A program made the position numbers and the translations under genes. From contig OU612074.1 in the NCBI GenBank assembly GCA_914767715.1, forward strand, positions 2,493,501 through 2,557,500: a stretch of DNA of 64,000 bases. The letters are read 5' to 3'. This DNA is from Membranipora membranacea (lineage: Eukaryota > Bryozoa > Gymnolaemata > Cheilostomatida > Membraniporidae). The stretch's first letter is position 1; every line of letters starts with the position of its first letter. Of this stretch, positions 25,001-36,591 are shown piece by piece. Under the pieces are notes generated by a model, which was not told the DNA's origin, searched no databases, and saw nothing but the letters and a program-made list of their open reading frames with translations.

Positions 25001-27908
25001 CCACATTCCAAAGAATGGGCGGCAAAATTGTGGGTGCCTTAAGGGGAGGCCACAATGTCTGAGCCAAGTCTGCTCTCAGTTTGTAGGCTGGTCTGAAAAC
25101 GCTTTGGGGTCCAACAAGTCCCAGAAGTCAGTGCACTGCAGTAGGATTTGAACCCACAATCTTCAACACTTTCATACTGAAGACGAACGCTCTAACCAAC
25201 TGAGCCACCTCCTACTCCTTGTTGTAGAAACGAATGATGCTTTGATCTGACCAACTATCAGTTGTGGATATCCACCATATAGGTAATAGGTCTACTTGAC
25301 CACTTATAATTGAATGTTAGAAAAAGTGGCGGCTTGAACTTTCCTTGTAAGCATCTGAGAGTCTCAAGGGATAAATTACTTGGAAGTTTACCTTTAGAGA
25401 ATTCATGTAATCAGTTCAGTGGCTCACTATTGAGTGTTGCATTGTCTTCAAACAAACACTATCAGACTAACTAGCTACCACTTATTCTAATGTAATGAGG
25501 GAGACTGATAGATAGCAGACTATCTGAATGTATTTAGGGGATAGGCAGTCTTTAGTAAAAGGTACCATCCTTATCTGAAATGGATGACACCATTCACCAC
25601 TACTGATGTGACAGGTTTGTAGCTTCACTGGGTAGCTCCGTAGATCTTGGCCTAAACAAGTTTAAGCGCTTAAACTGTGTCAGGAGAGCTGGTAGTAGCA
25701 TTTCATTATTGACCAACTTTGGGAAGTGGTTGATAATGAAATGCCACTAACAGCTATCCCGACATTGTTTATACGCCTGTACAGATCACTCAGAAATTTG
25801 AATTCCTTTGAACGTCAGCTATATGAACAGGTCAAACCGCTTCCACTCCTACAGAACCCAACCATGGGACAGAAGTACCCTATCCTAGCCTACTGGTCGT
25901 ACTTACTATGTCATATCCTAACCTACTGGTCGTACTTACTATGTCATATCCTAACCTACCGGTCGTACTTACTATGTCATATCCTAACCTACCGGTCATA
26001 CTTACTATGTCATATCCTAACCTACTGGTCGTACTTACTATGTCATATCCTAACCTACTGGTCGTACTTACTATGTCATATCCTAACCTACCGGTCATAC
26101 TTACTATGTCATATCCTAACCTACTGGTCGTACTTACTATGTCATATCCTAGCCCACTGGTCGTACTTACTATGTCATATCCTAACCTACCGGTCGTACC
26201 TACTATGTCATATCCCAACCTACTGGTCGTACTTACTATGTCATATCCTAACCTACTGGTCGTACTTACTATGTCATATCCTAGCCTACCGGTCGTACTT
26301 ACTATGTCATATCCTAACCTACCGGTCGTACTTACTATGTCATATCCTAGCCTACTGGTCGTACTTACTATGTCATATCCTAACCTACTGGTCGTACTTA
26401 CTATGTCATATCCTAGCCTACTGGTCGTACTTACTATGTCATATCCTAACCTACTGGTCGTACTTACTATGTCATATCCTAACCTACTGGTCGTACTTAC
26501 TATGTCATATCCTAGCCTACTGGTCGTACTTACTATGTCATATCCTAACCTACCGGTCGTACTTACTATGTCATATCCTAACCTACTGGTCGTACTAACT
26601 ATGTCATATCCTAGCCTACTGGTCGTACTTACTATGTCATATCCTAACCTACTGGTCGTACTTACTATGTCATATCCTAACCTACTGGTCGTACTTACTA
26701 TGTCATATCCTAGCCTACTGGTCGTACTTACTATGTCATATCCTAACCTACCGGTCGTACTTACTATGTCATATCCTAACCTACTGGTCGTACTTACTAT
26801 GTCATATCCTAACCTACTGGTCGTACTTACTATGTCGTATCGTTTGACAATCTCAGAACGTTCTCTGGCAGCATCTAGTAAGGCTTTATCACTGTCGGGA
26901 GCACCTACAGAAAACAACAAATCATTACAGTGTAAATCACATTGTGATAATATACATGTCACTAAACAATACATGGGCCTACAGGTGATAAGAGCGCTAA
27001 AGAGAGTCAGGTGGAGACGGTATACCTAGTCTGAGCACCCCAGACTTTTGCCCCCTCCCCGCCCTACGACCCTTTGTTTTCCATTCTGATTGTTATGGTT
27101 CCTGATTTATCTGTCGACCACCTAAACTAGAGGGCAGCCATGATTAGGCTGGCCTATAATAGGTCTAATGTTCATTATTGAAGTGAGTAAACGGGTCCAT
27201 TAGACAATAAATGACCAGCCGAAGGCTAATATTGCAGCAGCTGCCACTTGGCCCTAAATAATGCTGTCGAGATTGACCAAACATCTAGCCTCCTGATATA
27301 AAATGCTCAATAAGGTGGGATGATTAGGGGAAAAAAGTTAATCTCTACACAACCTGTTTATTACTGTCATAAAAACTAGACAGGCCTGATAATGAGCTGC
27401 TTAATATACTGTCACTTCCTGCTTTCCATTCTAATCACTCACCCAGTGAGATAATCACCCTGGTACGGTTACCATACAAGGCTAGCTGTATAATTAACTC
27501 TGTAATCCTCCCACTCCCTTTTTTGTGCACACAATGTCCGATAACTAATATATATTATTAGTTGTGTGGCGTACAAGTTGTAGGAAACTTGAAGCCTGCA
27601 GCTTTTATTTTACCCAATTACATATGTAAGTGAATCCACTTCAACAACTAAACAAACTCATGGAAAAACAGCCCCCCCCCCCCGCCGTTTGTGACAGTGT
27701 AGACTCTATGTGGCAGGATATTGTCCTTTGTGACAGGTGGCAACCTTTTGTGACAGGTGAAGGCATCATTTGACATAGGTATGCTCTATGTGACAGGCTG
27801 CGGCTCTATGTGACAGGCTGCGGCTCTATGTGACAGGTGATGGCCCTTTGTGGCAGAAGAAAGATGGGTACATTGTACTAGGATTATATGATCATAAGAC
27901 TTACCCAT
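13105..27908 (-). CDS. USP6NL: USP6 N-terminal-like protein (RN-tre), TBC-domain RabGAP
   Basis: Thirteen coding exons on the minus strand: 27908-27905, 26904-26831, 24674-24589, 24176-24056, 22776-22672, 21918-21794, 21562-21393, 20856-20762, 20472-20407, 19974-19875, 19303-19200, 18631-18470 and 14673-13105. All phases agree and the total gives 926 aa (human 828). The N-terminus ([12 protein letters not shown], then WEDPE and TDRYGFIH) and the whole TBC domain (about residues 103-335) match RN-tre, which acts on endosomal and Golgi Rabs and binds Eps8. Catalytic residues are present: Arg157 in IDLDVNRT and Gln194 in GYCQGMSQ. The long proline/serine-rich tail (405-926) holds PPEDY at about 459-463, the PxxDY class used by Eps8 SH3. 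Exon 1 ends ATGG, so the start codon is nearly alone in its exon; the N-terminus MGAPDSD fits the N-myristoylation pattern by sequence only. Introns 2 and 4 open with donor-site minisatellites. Confidence 0.94.
15653..15736. repeat. Three tandem 28-bp units in USP6NL intron 12
   Basis: Three almost identical copies of a 28-bp unit beginning CAACAGGTGGAACAAGC. One substitution separates the first copy from the others. Confidence 0.85.
21945..22068. repeat. AT dinucleotide microsatellites in USP6NL intron 5
   Basis: Two (AT)n tracts of about 25-30 bases separated by about 65 bases of AT-rich sequence, immediately upstream of exon 6 in the direction of transcription. Confidence 0.9.
23082..23210. 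mobile_element. Compact palindromic MITE in USP6NL intron 4
   Basis: Arms 23082-23130 and 23164-23210 pair imperfectly around a short GC-rich loop. The outer ends (TTTAGTCCGCTTGTCTACA and its partner) and the GGTCAC core match the arms of the larger element at 8985-9572. Probably a deleted derivative of the same family. Confidence 0.65.
23717..24064 (-). repeat. Donor-site minisatellite, 12 units of 29 bp (USP6NL intron 4)
   Basis: On the minus strand each unit reads CACCCAGCT/GTAAGTTAC followed by about eleven more bases, where the slash is the exon 4-intron 4 boundary at 24056/24055. The array starts at the real junction and runs into the intron. All twelve units keep CAGCT/GTAAGTTAC exactly. 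Differences are an A/T swap after TTAC and one G/C change. Since 29 is not a multiple of three, use of an inner donor would shift the frame except after every third unit. Confidence 0.95.
25008..25214 (-). mobile_element. tRNA-derived SINE with intact Pol III boxes
   Basis: Read on the minus strand, the head is tRNA-like, with box A TGGCTCAGTTGG (25207-25196) and box B GGTTCAAATCC (25154-25144) 41 bases apart, both perfect matches to consensus. A body of about 130 bases follows that is not tRNA-like. The same body recurs at 43834-43970 without the head. It lies in the USP6NL intron between exons 2 and 3, in the sense of the gene. I call it a SINE and not a tRNA gene because the cloverleaf is poor and the body is repeated. 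Confidence 0.75.
25881..26833 (-). repeat. Donor-site minisatellite, about 29 units of 33 bp (USP6NL intron 2)
   Basis: On the minus strand each unit reads GATATGACATA/GTAAGTACGACC plus about ten bases, where the slash marks the exon 2-intron 2 boundary at 26831/26830. The array begins at the real junction and fills the first 950 bases of the intron. All but two units keep GTAAGT (variants GTAGGT near 26199 and GTTAGT near 26592). The unit is 33 bp and has no stop in the exon frame, so the exon frame stays open through the whole array as repeats of [11 protein letters not shown] or [11 protein letters not shown]. Confidence 0.97.
27700..27860. repeat. Imperfect short tandem repeats (CTMTGTGACAGG)
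   Basis: About seven imperfect units of 18-25 bp built on CTATGTGACAGG or CTTTGTGACAGG, in USP6NL intron 1 close to exon 1. No splice site is included in the unit. Confidence 0.7.
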
Positions 27909-30900
27909 GTTGAGGAATACAGTTCAAGGCCTCTTTTGCAGTTTCTTGGCAACAAGAACTCTACGGCATAAAAGCCGCCGAGTCACAACATTCTGTGGTA
28001 AGATCCTGTTAGTTTAGCAGAGTTATCTAATATATACAGTATGGTAGATCTGTGAGATGTAGTGATTCCGAGAACTTGAGCTTAATCCTAGTAAATTGAA
28101 CTTCCAGCGGCAACTAGCAACTATCTACACCTAGATCTAAAACAGTGAAGATGAGACAGTTATTATTGATGAGACTGACAGGGTATAATTATAGTTTGAT
28201 GGACAGGGTGTCATCCCCTGTATAATACGCAGACCTATACTAGGAACAGCAGCTGGTAATACTCGGTCTCTCTGTACTGAAGCCTCTCCCCCACTTAATG
28301 ATGTCAAGTCACACCAACTAGTCAACAAGGGCCAATCAGCTTGTGACTTTCTTTGTTCGACGAGCTTGTACCAAGATTGGCAGCCTTTTCTGAAGTCATG
28401 GCTGCAGGTTGCTGTGCTGTGGAAGGATCAAAGATTGCAATCTATTTTATAGAATCAACTATTCTTGCTGTTATCAAGGCAAAGGCGTTTGTGATGCTGT
28501 GTTTGGAGTACCAGTACCTAGGAAATACATCGGGTGTCAAAATACTTTATACCAGGAACCGGCATTTGCCAGGTCAACACAGAGACAAAATGCATACCAA
28601 AAAATGTTACGTGTTTTGTCTACTTGTGGGCGTTAGATTTTCACAAAGTTTTGGAGAGCCCAGTCTAGAGCAATTGTTAATACACCGCCAGTATGACCCT
28701 TATTCTGGTGTATAAGCCTCAGTCATGACTCAGAGTAATTCCCTGGTGTAATGATGACTTCATTATTCTGAGTCAGCACTGAGAACAGACCAGAGGACAC
28801 TCCCTACTTAGCCTACATGCTGGACCTCCAGACCAGACATATGCTGGGCACACATTGTAAGGTTTTACTACATTTACAGAAAGAAATAGGTAGCGGGATG
28901 CCAGTAGTTATCATCCCTGGTACTGCTGACCGCAGTTATATTATACAAATAGGCGCTCAGTTCCTGCTGCCTATATGAATTGATAGATAGCAGGTTTGGG
29001 TATAATTAGAGCAGCAGGCAGAATGTGAAGTCACGAAACTATCACCATCATAATTAGCCTGACTGTTATAACTGTTGACTAAAATATACACTTCAAAACA
29101 ACTGTTGTACCCGAAGTTACTGATGGAATCAACGATTGCACACAACCTCTACATAACCTTCTTTGAGTCAAATTGATTTTAGGAAGTATTCAATCAGAGT
29201 GTCAAGCACAGAAAAATAGCCCAGGTATGAAGTATTATACAACATGCTATGATGGTCTCAGATCAGGAAGTGATTTCAGTCATCAATTAAAGCAAATAGA
29301 TTATAAACCTTGTCATACTCAGTATGACTAACTAAACATACAAGTTACACAGGAGAACATCTCAGTCATACCACAAGTCCACCTACATGTCAAACAATAC
29401 ATCATCTACCAAGGCTAGAACACTGACAGCAGCAGCAGTTGTCAAAATTTTAATAGTTTGACAATTTTGGAATCCAAATCCACAGTGTGGCGTATCAGAC
29501 CCAAATACTACCACCAGTCTCTGGAACTGGTAACTATGCCCACTATTACAAGACCAATAAGCCTGAAGCCATCTACAAATCAGCAGTCAAACCCAGGAAA
29601 CAAATTCTGCAGGCAAAAGAAACAAGGCCTACAAATAGATACAATTAGTTGATGCAATACTGGGCTCAGTACCATTAATTCGATACAGCTAAGCTTCTAC
29701 TCTCGATGAAGACTAGTAATTCAGGTAGGCCTGAGCTCTGAGGTAACATTGTAAGGAAGCAGCCATGTAAAGGGCAAGCAGACTGGAGCTTACTGAAGTA
29801 TTAGGAAGGATTTATTTCTAGTTAATGAGTTCATCAATATAACAATTAACAGAGCAACTTCACAAACCTCCCTACCGCCCACTAATAACTATATAACCTT
29901 CTCAGCCAAGCATATAATAAATCCATGGCAAAGCCTGATTATCAATACGTTAGCTGCAATTGATTGATATTTCGCTACAAAAAATTCATTATTTTTCCAG
30001 TGGGTTTCACTAATCAGTTTTATAGATCAGCACGCTATTGACTTTGATGTACTATAATAGTATAGAGGCAGCTGAGGCAGCAAAATAATAATTGTATTGA
30101 CTTTACTACATCTAGATAAGCAGCACATCCTGTGTATGTTTGTGTGTGTTAATATCATAGATGGATCTCCTTGCTACTTGGTCCATATGTTACTATAAAA
30201 CAAACAAGGCTGACTTCTAAATATATCAGCCTATCATGAGTGTAAGGATGGTCTCTGTGCGAGAATCAAAAGGGGATGTCCAGGAATGCAAATAACAATT
30301 GCCTAGTCCTGGCTCTATTTTGTACCACCCTCAGTGAGTGTCGATGAGTGTATTCGTGGTAGTTGTGGGAATAGTTGTTGATACTCATCTGCCAGGTCAT
30401 ATTAATGCTGTTAGAATTAACAGACAGTCAGAGAAATTGAAATAAAGTTGAATTTGAGAAGTTTTTTTCTAACAGATGATGGATTGGGATTGCCCAATGA
30501 TAACAATCAGGATTCCATCCTTGTTGGGCCATTCAATATAATTATCTTCTAACTAAACAATGGTGCAAACAGTACAAAGATTTTCTAGCATGGGCTAAGA
30601 GGCAGGCAACTTTCAAGGTGTGGTAGAGAGGCAAATAAAAGGAAAAACTACACTGTCACTGTCCTCAACATAAAACGGTAGACTTATCAAAAGGAAATGC
30701 TAGAATGCTAGAAGTTTCAGCATACAGTGATTCTGTAAGCCATCGATAGTTGACCGAGTTCAGGATAACAGAATACAGTGAGATAATGTTAGAGTGCTAC
30801 ACCTGTCTGCGCTGAGTGGTTACTGATAACGACAGGGCCTTGTGATAACATATTGAAACACTTTGTCAACTGGTTGTTATCTGGACCACCTTATCAACTT

Positions 30901-32393
30901 TTAACTAACTCCATAACATGACTAAACTACATCACTTTGATTGATAATACAAAGCAATCACCCATCTGAACGCTCACCCATCAACTCAACCAGCGGCCAA
31001 ATAATACCAACTAGTTGCAAAACAAAAGAATCATAGGTTTGCCAAACAAGTTACAATGATTACATTGTGTAATATACTGGTGAGAGAGACCAGTAGAATA
31101 GTGGATGAAAACAACCACGGACCAGCGAGTGAGTCATCGCATGAGGGGAAAGTGATCTAAATTAATCAGACATCATTGTATCACCAAATCAGAGATTTGA
31201 GTTAGATAGCGTTGAATCACAGGATACCAGAAAAGTTAAAGCCGCAATTGAGCCTCACAAAGTAGCAGTTTAATCCCCAGTCGAGCGTATTATGATGTCA
31301 TATACAGGTTAAAGTTATGAGTTTACAGCCCATCTGACTAGAGGGTTACGAAGTACAGGTTAGCTGTGTGTATGCACTGCTTGACCAAACTACACCGTCA
31401 CCCAGCATGGCCATCAATCTCAAATAAATCATCATCTTTCTAAGGTTTCTTCCGCGAGTCAGTAAAACAATGATACTGCAAGCTGGAAGACATGATTGTT
31501 GCAAAAAATTTAGACATTTGTTTTCCTTTGGAAGCCTGTCATATCTTGTGAGCTACAATAATAGCATATAACACAGAGTTACAGGTTGTCACTGCAGAAA
31601 AATTCCTTACGCTGGAAATACTTGATCGAAGTATGTCAATCAAAGAAGCACTGCCAGCAAACTATCATTTCAATTCGGACTACAGGAGCCATATACTTGA
31701 TAACACATAGGTGAGCCTAGTACATTGCAACTTATGGCCTTCATTCACCAGGCTCCCTCAACCCACAACCAGCAGAGTTACCTGCCTGACAGCTAAGAAT
31801 AACATTGCATCGGGTCAAACCAATAAGGTTAACCTTCAGTATAACAGATAATACAAACATAGTGAAGCCCTGTAAAAACTACAACATTGCACCTCCTTGT
31901 CAGGTTAGCAGCGAATCATAGTGCTGGGTCACTACAGCATTTATACAATCTGACACAAATCAATCCCCTACCAGTGCTGATTATTTTCATATCGTGTTGC
32001 ATGGTGCACAGCATGCATCCTCAAAGATCTCTTTTTTCATCATCTCTGCTGCAGCATCTTATTGTCATTACAAGTTCTCTAATGATCAGTCATATAATCG
32101 TTGGCCAGTTCAATCAATCAGTACACCACAGTCCATCGAAAGGGGTATTCCCCATGATGGAGCAGACAAATGATAGGTATTTTCGATGAATCGCAACAGC
32201 AGCATCTTCATGAGAGGCGCAGCCCTAACAGAAAAATAAACTGGCAGCAGCATGATAATGTAAGTGTATGTAATTATGGCAGCTTAATTATACTTACTAC
32301 ATACAGTTATAATATCAAGATGAGTAGATTTCTCAAGACTTCACAACCACCATATCAATGAGTATAAAACAATTTACACAGCAGTACTATGTC

Positions 32394-32456
32394 TGGGTAG
32401 CTTGTAGGCACTGCTGGGTAGCTTGTAGGCACTGCTGGGTAGCTTGTAGGTACTAC
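32394..32456. repeat. Three tandem 21-bp units
   Basis: Three copies of TGGGTAGCTTGTAGGCACTG plus one base; the last is slightly diverged. They lie about 20 bases before the MITE at 32474. Confidence 0.85.
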
Positions 32457-32473
32457 TCTCACTTTTATAGAAA

Positions 32474-32661
32474 TACCCTAGAGAAGTATTCACAGGAGGA
32501 AAAGTTAGCTATTTCACACAAGCCAGGGATAGCTAACATTCACTCAACCCCACTTCATTATATAAACACCCACCATAGCTAGTAGAATCTGGTGGCAGCT
32601 CACATTAATTTACCTCCAAACTGGCTAAACTAAATCCCAGCTAATTTACTCCTCTAGGGTA
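32474..32661. mobile_element. MITE-like element, copy 2
   Basis: About 188 bp with ends TACCCTAGAGAAGT and, inverted, ACTCCTCTAGGGTA, the same family as 3574-3757. TA lies at both edges, consistent with a TA target duplication or with TA as part of the terminal repeat. The interior shares AGGAGGAAAAGTTAGC and CTGGCTAAACTAAA with copy 1. Confidence 0.7.
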
Positions 32662-34859
32662 AGGTAACATGATAAGCACTGTTCCTTTAGGTGTGAAAGT
32701 TACCTGAGGGCCTCAGGACAGCTCACCTCTTAATGACATGTTAACTTTACTCCCATGTTTACTATATGCCTTGGGCCTACAGTTGTATTGAACATGCAGT
32801 ACAGATTATGACACAAATACATAATTAAATACCATCTCTGTAAAAGAGGTCTAACTGTTTGGGTTCCTGCTTACTCTACAGAACTTTGACTATGAAAAAT
32901 CGCATGTTAGATGACATGAATAAGAACAGGAGCGTCTATCGTAGTATAGACTCATAGAGAGAAGACTGAGAAGCCGCTCCTATAAAATCTCTTCCTGCAG
33001 TGTGATCTGATAGACTTGAGAGATAGACCCCACTGCACTGGACTGATAAAATGGATGATAGGCCACTCAGTCGTATACAGCATGTGTCTCTATGGTTATC
33101 CAGGTCTCAGGTCATAGAGAGTTGAGCTGAAGGTGAATCGTAGATGAAAACTTCTCGGCTTATGATATTCAATTCAACTAAAAGTTGTCTCAAGAGAACA
33201 TCTCAGCCAGAAAACGATTGTTGACCGACCACTGGTATTTGGTTCCCTCTACTGTGAAATCTAACATGTAATGAGCATCAATCAGATAGACCCTTCTCTT
33301 GCTCTTGTCAAAACAATTTATAACAGATTTAATTCGATAACTGACCTCAGCCTTAACAACCTTGCCAAAAACACTTGACAATGAAAGTCTGCCCTTGAAC
33401 CAACTCCCACAACTTCGAAGCTAATTAGACTACATGACTTATATCCATCATGGGCACGCAAATGAGTGGCCAATGCAACACTTTCACTGATGATGAAAAA
33501 GCAGATATATACTATATTACCACAGTTCAGTAGACATGGTCATGATTTAAGTATCATATATATATATATATATATAAGTCCATATCTGTTGCATCCATTT
33601 GAGTGATAGACTGCAACCAAGGAGTTTACTCCGTACTGCAACTCCGCCCTAAATATCTATCCAATGTTTTCATACCTATGTATGTTCTACTATATACTCA
33701 AATAGGCCTATGGTGTACATTGGAATATTTTCCTAAGTCAGCCAAGTAAATTAACCGACATTGCTGATGCCTACTACTTGCAGCTTAGATTGTCACTAAT
33801 AAGTAAGAGTCATTGAATCATAATCATGATATTGACTGCGCTGCCTACTAAACTCTAAGTCAGAGGATGCTTATACTCACTAACATAACCAAGATATAAC
33901 TAGCTAGGCCTCAACCTCTTTCATCCCAACTGAGCCTCATTTTATTCAGCATGTCTTGACAAGACAAGCAAACAGTAACACTAACTAACAGTAACAGTAG
34001 CAGTAGACAGTTTGCTTATGTCAACTCAAGTCTCAATCAATGTGTATTCACCCACAAAGCTTGTCAAGACTAGCTGAGAAACAGTGAGACACAGGGTTAG
34101 GGAAATTAGATTGCAATTTTATTGGAAGATTAACTGTTGTGTATCAGCTTGCCTGTACTATAAGGGTAACTGTAGGCTAAGACTATATACTAGACACTAG
34201 TCTAGCTAGAGCTACAATCTAAACTAGACTGACTCTAGCTAGTAAGTCTGGTTTAAATGCATAATTCATTGTCATATCTTGTTGGTTTACTCTACATACC
34301 TTGTCTTGAATGCGCACTGATATTAACTCTTCTTTCATAAGATACCCGAAATAGCTTGTTGGTTTCCAATTCACACAAACATACAAAAAGTAACAATATA
34401 GGATCGTACTTCTCACACAAAATAATCACCAACATCAACTTTTTTCTAAACAGGATGTTCTTCCTCTAGATGAGGCTCCACCCATAAAAATATCACGTGA
34501 CCAAGTATACAATAAGGGGTTGCTTGATCTGCTATTTGGGCAGACAACTTCATAATTTGAATAATACTCACTCACAATACGAATAACCAAAGCAATAATC
34601 GACATTTGAGCAAAAATGCATTATATTAAACCAAACCTGAAGTAACTGTTCATCAACTATTTTCTATCTCAACCTACAAACAACATGTTCAACCCTCATG
34701 TGCCAATATAAAATTGGCCTGCCTTCTAGGCTACGATCGTGAAGATTGACCAATATCTGTCCAATTTAGGTATACATATATATATATATACTTTATTACT
34801 GCAGATCAAAGTCAATGACAAATAAAGACCATGCATAAATAAATGAATAAAACATAGCA

Positions 34860-35960
34860 GTCAGGTGTATTTATGGAAAATATCATTGTCCATAAACGCT
34901 GTCCTATTTATAATAGAAGGAAGGGTGATCCCGCGGGCTTCCAAAATTATTGTGCACGCATGATTCTCATAATCCTTAACCTTGGCAATATATCTAAAAC
35001 AAAGAAGATCAAGATGTATATTTAGCTCTTCCAGCTTTAGTAATGAAAGTCTCTCTTCATACTCTTCCTCACATGGAATCATAATTCTGGTGCAGCTTTT
35101 GAAATCTCTCCACTTTGTCCTTATCATTTTGGGAGATGTGCGGGAACCAGCACGGGGCTGCATTTGATAAAACCTTTAATATTCTAGCTTTGTAAAATAA
35201 AATTAGTGAATGAGATCTCTCACCAGCTTTTCTTAGCTTTATAAGACCATGAAGAGAATGTTTGGTTTGTCAATGATATGGTCAACATGGGAGTGAAACT
35301 TCAGGTGCTCATCAAATATCACACCAAGGAGCCTCACATTTGGAGTGTAGAGTATTTCAGAGTGATTGATGTTATAGGTGTCAACGGTGGATGTTTTTTG
35401 TAATGTGAAGTTTATGGAGAGAGTTTTGTTCACATTCAATAGCAGAAAGTTATCAGTGCAGTACTGAGAGGTGTAATCGAGTGATCTTTGAAGGTGGTTG
35501 TTGTTGATGGTCACAGTTGCCCGATGAGCAGTAGAGTGAGTCATGAGACAGTTAGATTTTGATAGTGGATGGTATAAAGTTGTGTCATCGGCGTACTTAA
35601 GATGTGGTGTTGGTGGTGACACTAGAAATATATCTGTCCTGCTCCCTATGAAACAAATAGCCTCCTTTGCTACCACGTAGCTATTTGTTACATAGGGAGC
35701 AGGACAGATATATTTCTAGTGTCAAGATCATTAAAATCACCACATATGATGAAACGAGCTGATCTATGTATAGCAAGGAATTAGGCTATACTTGAAACCA
35801 AATGATCCATTGTATCATCTTTTATAAATTTTGATAGGTTCGAAGGATGATACACAACTTCAATAATCACTGGATTGTGATTAGAGTTAGCAGGGCGATG
35901 TAACAACCAGCAAGCAGATACATGTTGATAAGTGTATATTTGAAGGACTTTCGTATAGCT
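34860..35960 (-). mobile_element. Decayed non-LTR retrotransposon with internal rearrangement
   Basis: On the minus strand, 35950-35730 encodes an APE endonuclease stretch (HRPANSNHN, VVYHPSN, then CGDFNDLDT). 35618-35240 encodes RT with YADDTTLY and VRLLGVIFDEHLKF. 35235-34860 encodes the C-terminal region (FYKARILKVLSNAAPCW, then a second frame with YEERLSLLKLEELN). The segment between endonuclease and YADD is missing, replaced by a 106-base hairpin at 35618-35723. Stops and frameshifts mark it as dead. Confidence 0.8.
35618..35723. repeat. 43-bp near-perfect inverted repeat (hairpin) inside the LINE remnant
   Basis: 35618-35660 and 35681-35723 are reverse complements at 42 of 43 positions, with a 20-base loop. 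In the endonuclease frame the right arm reads DTRNISVLLPM, so it is retrotransposon coding sequence. The left arm is its inverted copy, placed directly in front of the RT part. Confidence 0.95.
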
Positions 35961-36591
35961 TCTCTTTGGCCTTATGGTCTAAACACACTTGAGAGGTTGC
36001 AACCTCAGCGGATCCTCAATGAGTTTTTATATACACATCAATCCTCTGAGGATCAACTGAGGCTTATATGTTAGTAATGTGACGTCATGCCAACCGCTCT
36101 ACACTCCGAGGTTGCAACCGCTGATCAAACCTCAGTCCGCATATTCTGTCAACTACTGCGCTATAAATCATCATAGTTCTGGCCATATCACTTTCAAACT
36201 TACTTTCTAGATGATCATCAGATTTCGATTTGGCTCAATTCTTGTTATGAGATACAACAATAATAAATCCTGCCCTGCCCTCTCCAAACCTAATTTAATC
36301 CGGTTATTTATGATGGCTTTTTATAATAATAATAATATATATGATTTATATAACATTTAGTAAAATTGAATAGAACAATTATTTTTAAGCGTTGTACACG
36401 ATATGTAATATTAAAATAAAAATGCATTTTCTAAAAATAAGCCTTTAGCAGAGAAAAATATAGATTAAAAGCTTATCATAAAACATTGATGCAATGAGAA
36501 AACTTGATGATAGGATAAATAAAACCTAAATGCCGCAGCTGCCAGAACATAAAACAGTTCAAAGTCTTTGAAGTAATATTTTTTTGCGATT
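35961..36591. other. Spacer before the receptor gene
   Basis: AT-rich. Contains a perfect 14-base palindrome GAGGTTGCAACCTC near 35992, a related GAGGTTGCAACC near 36108, and a CRE-like TGACGTCA at 36080-36087. No gene recognised. Confidence 0.4.

Larger units (their letters stand above)
28000..34859. other. Region upstream of USP6NL, no supported gene
   Basis: Likely holds the USP6NL promoter and 5' UTR, but no convincing core promoter was seen. It contains one MITE (32474-32661), three 21-bp units at 32394-32456 and short AT repeats at 33556-33574. A minus-strand open stretch at 33381-33190 has coding-like composition (63 codons) but no recognised family or exon partner. Confidence 0.45.

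Noticed and set aside
25137-25214. A functional tRNA gene
   Set aside because: Boxes A and B are good, but the cloverleaf is poor and the sequence continues into a body that is repeated at 43.8 kb, so it is a SINE head.
25726-26598. Plus-strand open frames across the minisatellite (290 and 373 codons)
   Set aside because: They are translations of the 33-bp repeat on the wrong strand for the gene; a 33-bp stop-free unit keeps several frames open by itself.
28353-28715. Overlapping plus-strand frames of 120 and 75 codons upstream of USP6NL
   Set aside because: No family, no clear splice partners, two frames open at once; composition alone does not support a gene.
33190-33381. Minus-strand open stretch of 63 codons
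   Set aside because: Composition is coding-like, but no acceptor/donor partner or family could be given; noted in the intergenic entry only.
35992-36120. GAGGTTGCAACCTC palindromes as a regulatory element of the receptor gene
   Set aside because: Only two partial copies, about 500 bases upstream, with no known factor; could be remnants of a repeat.
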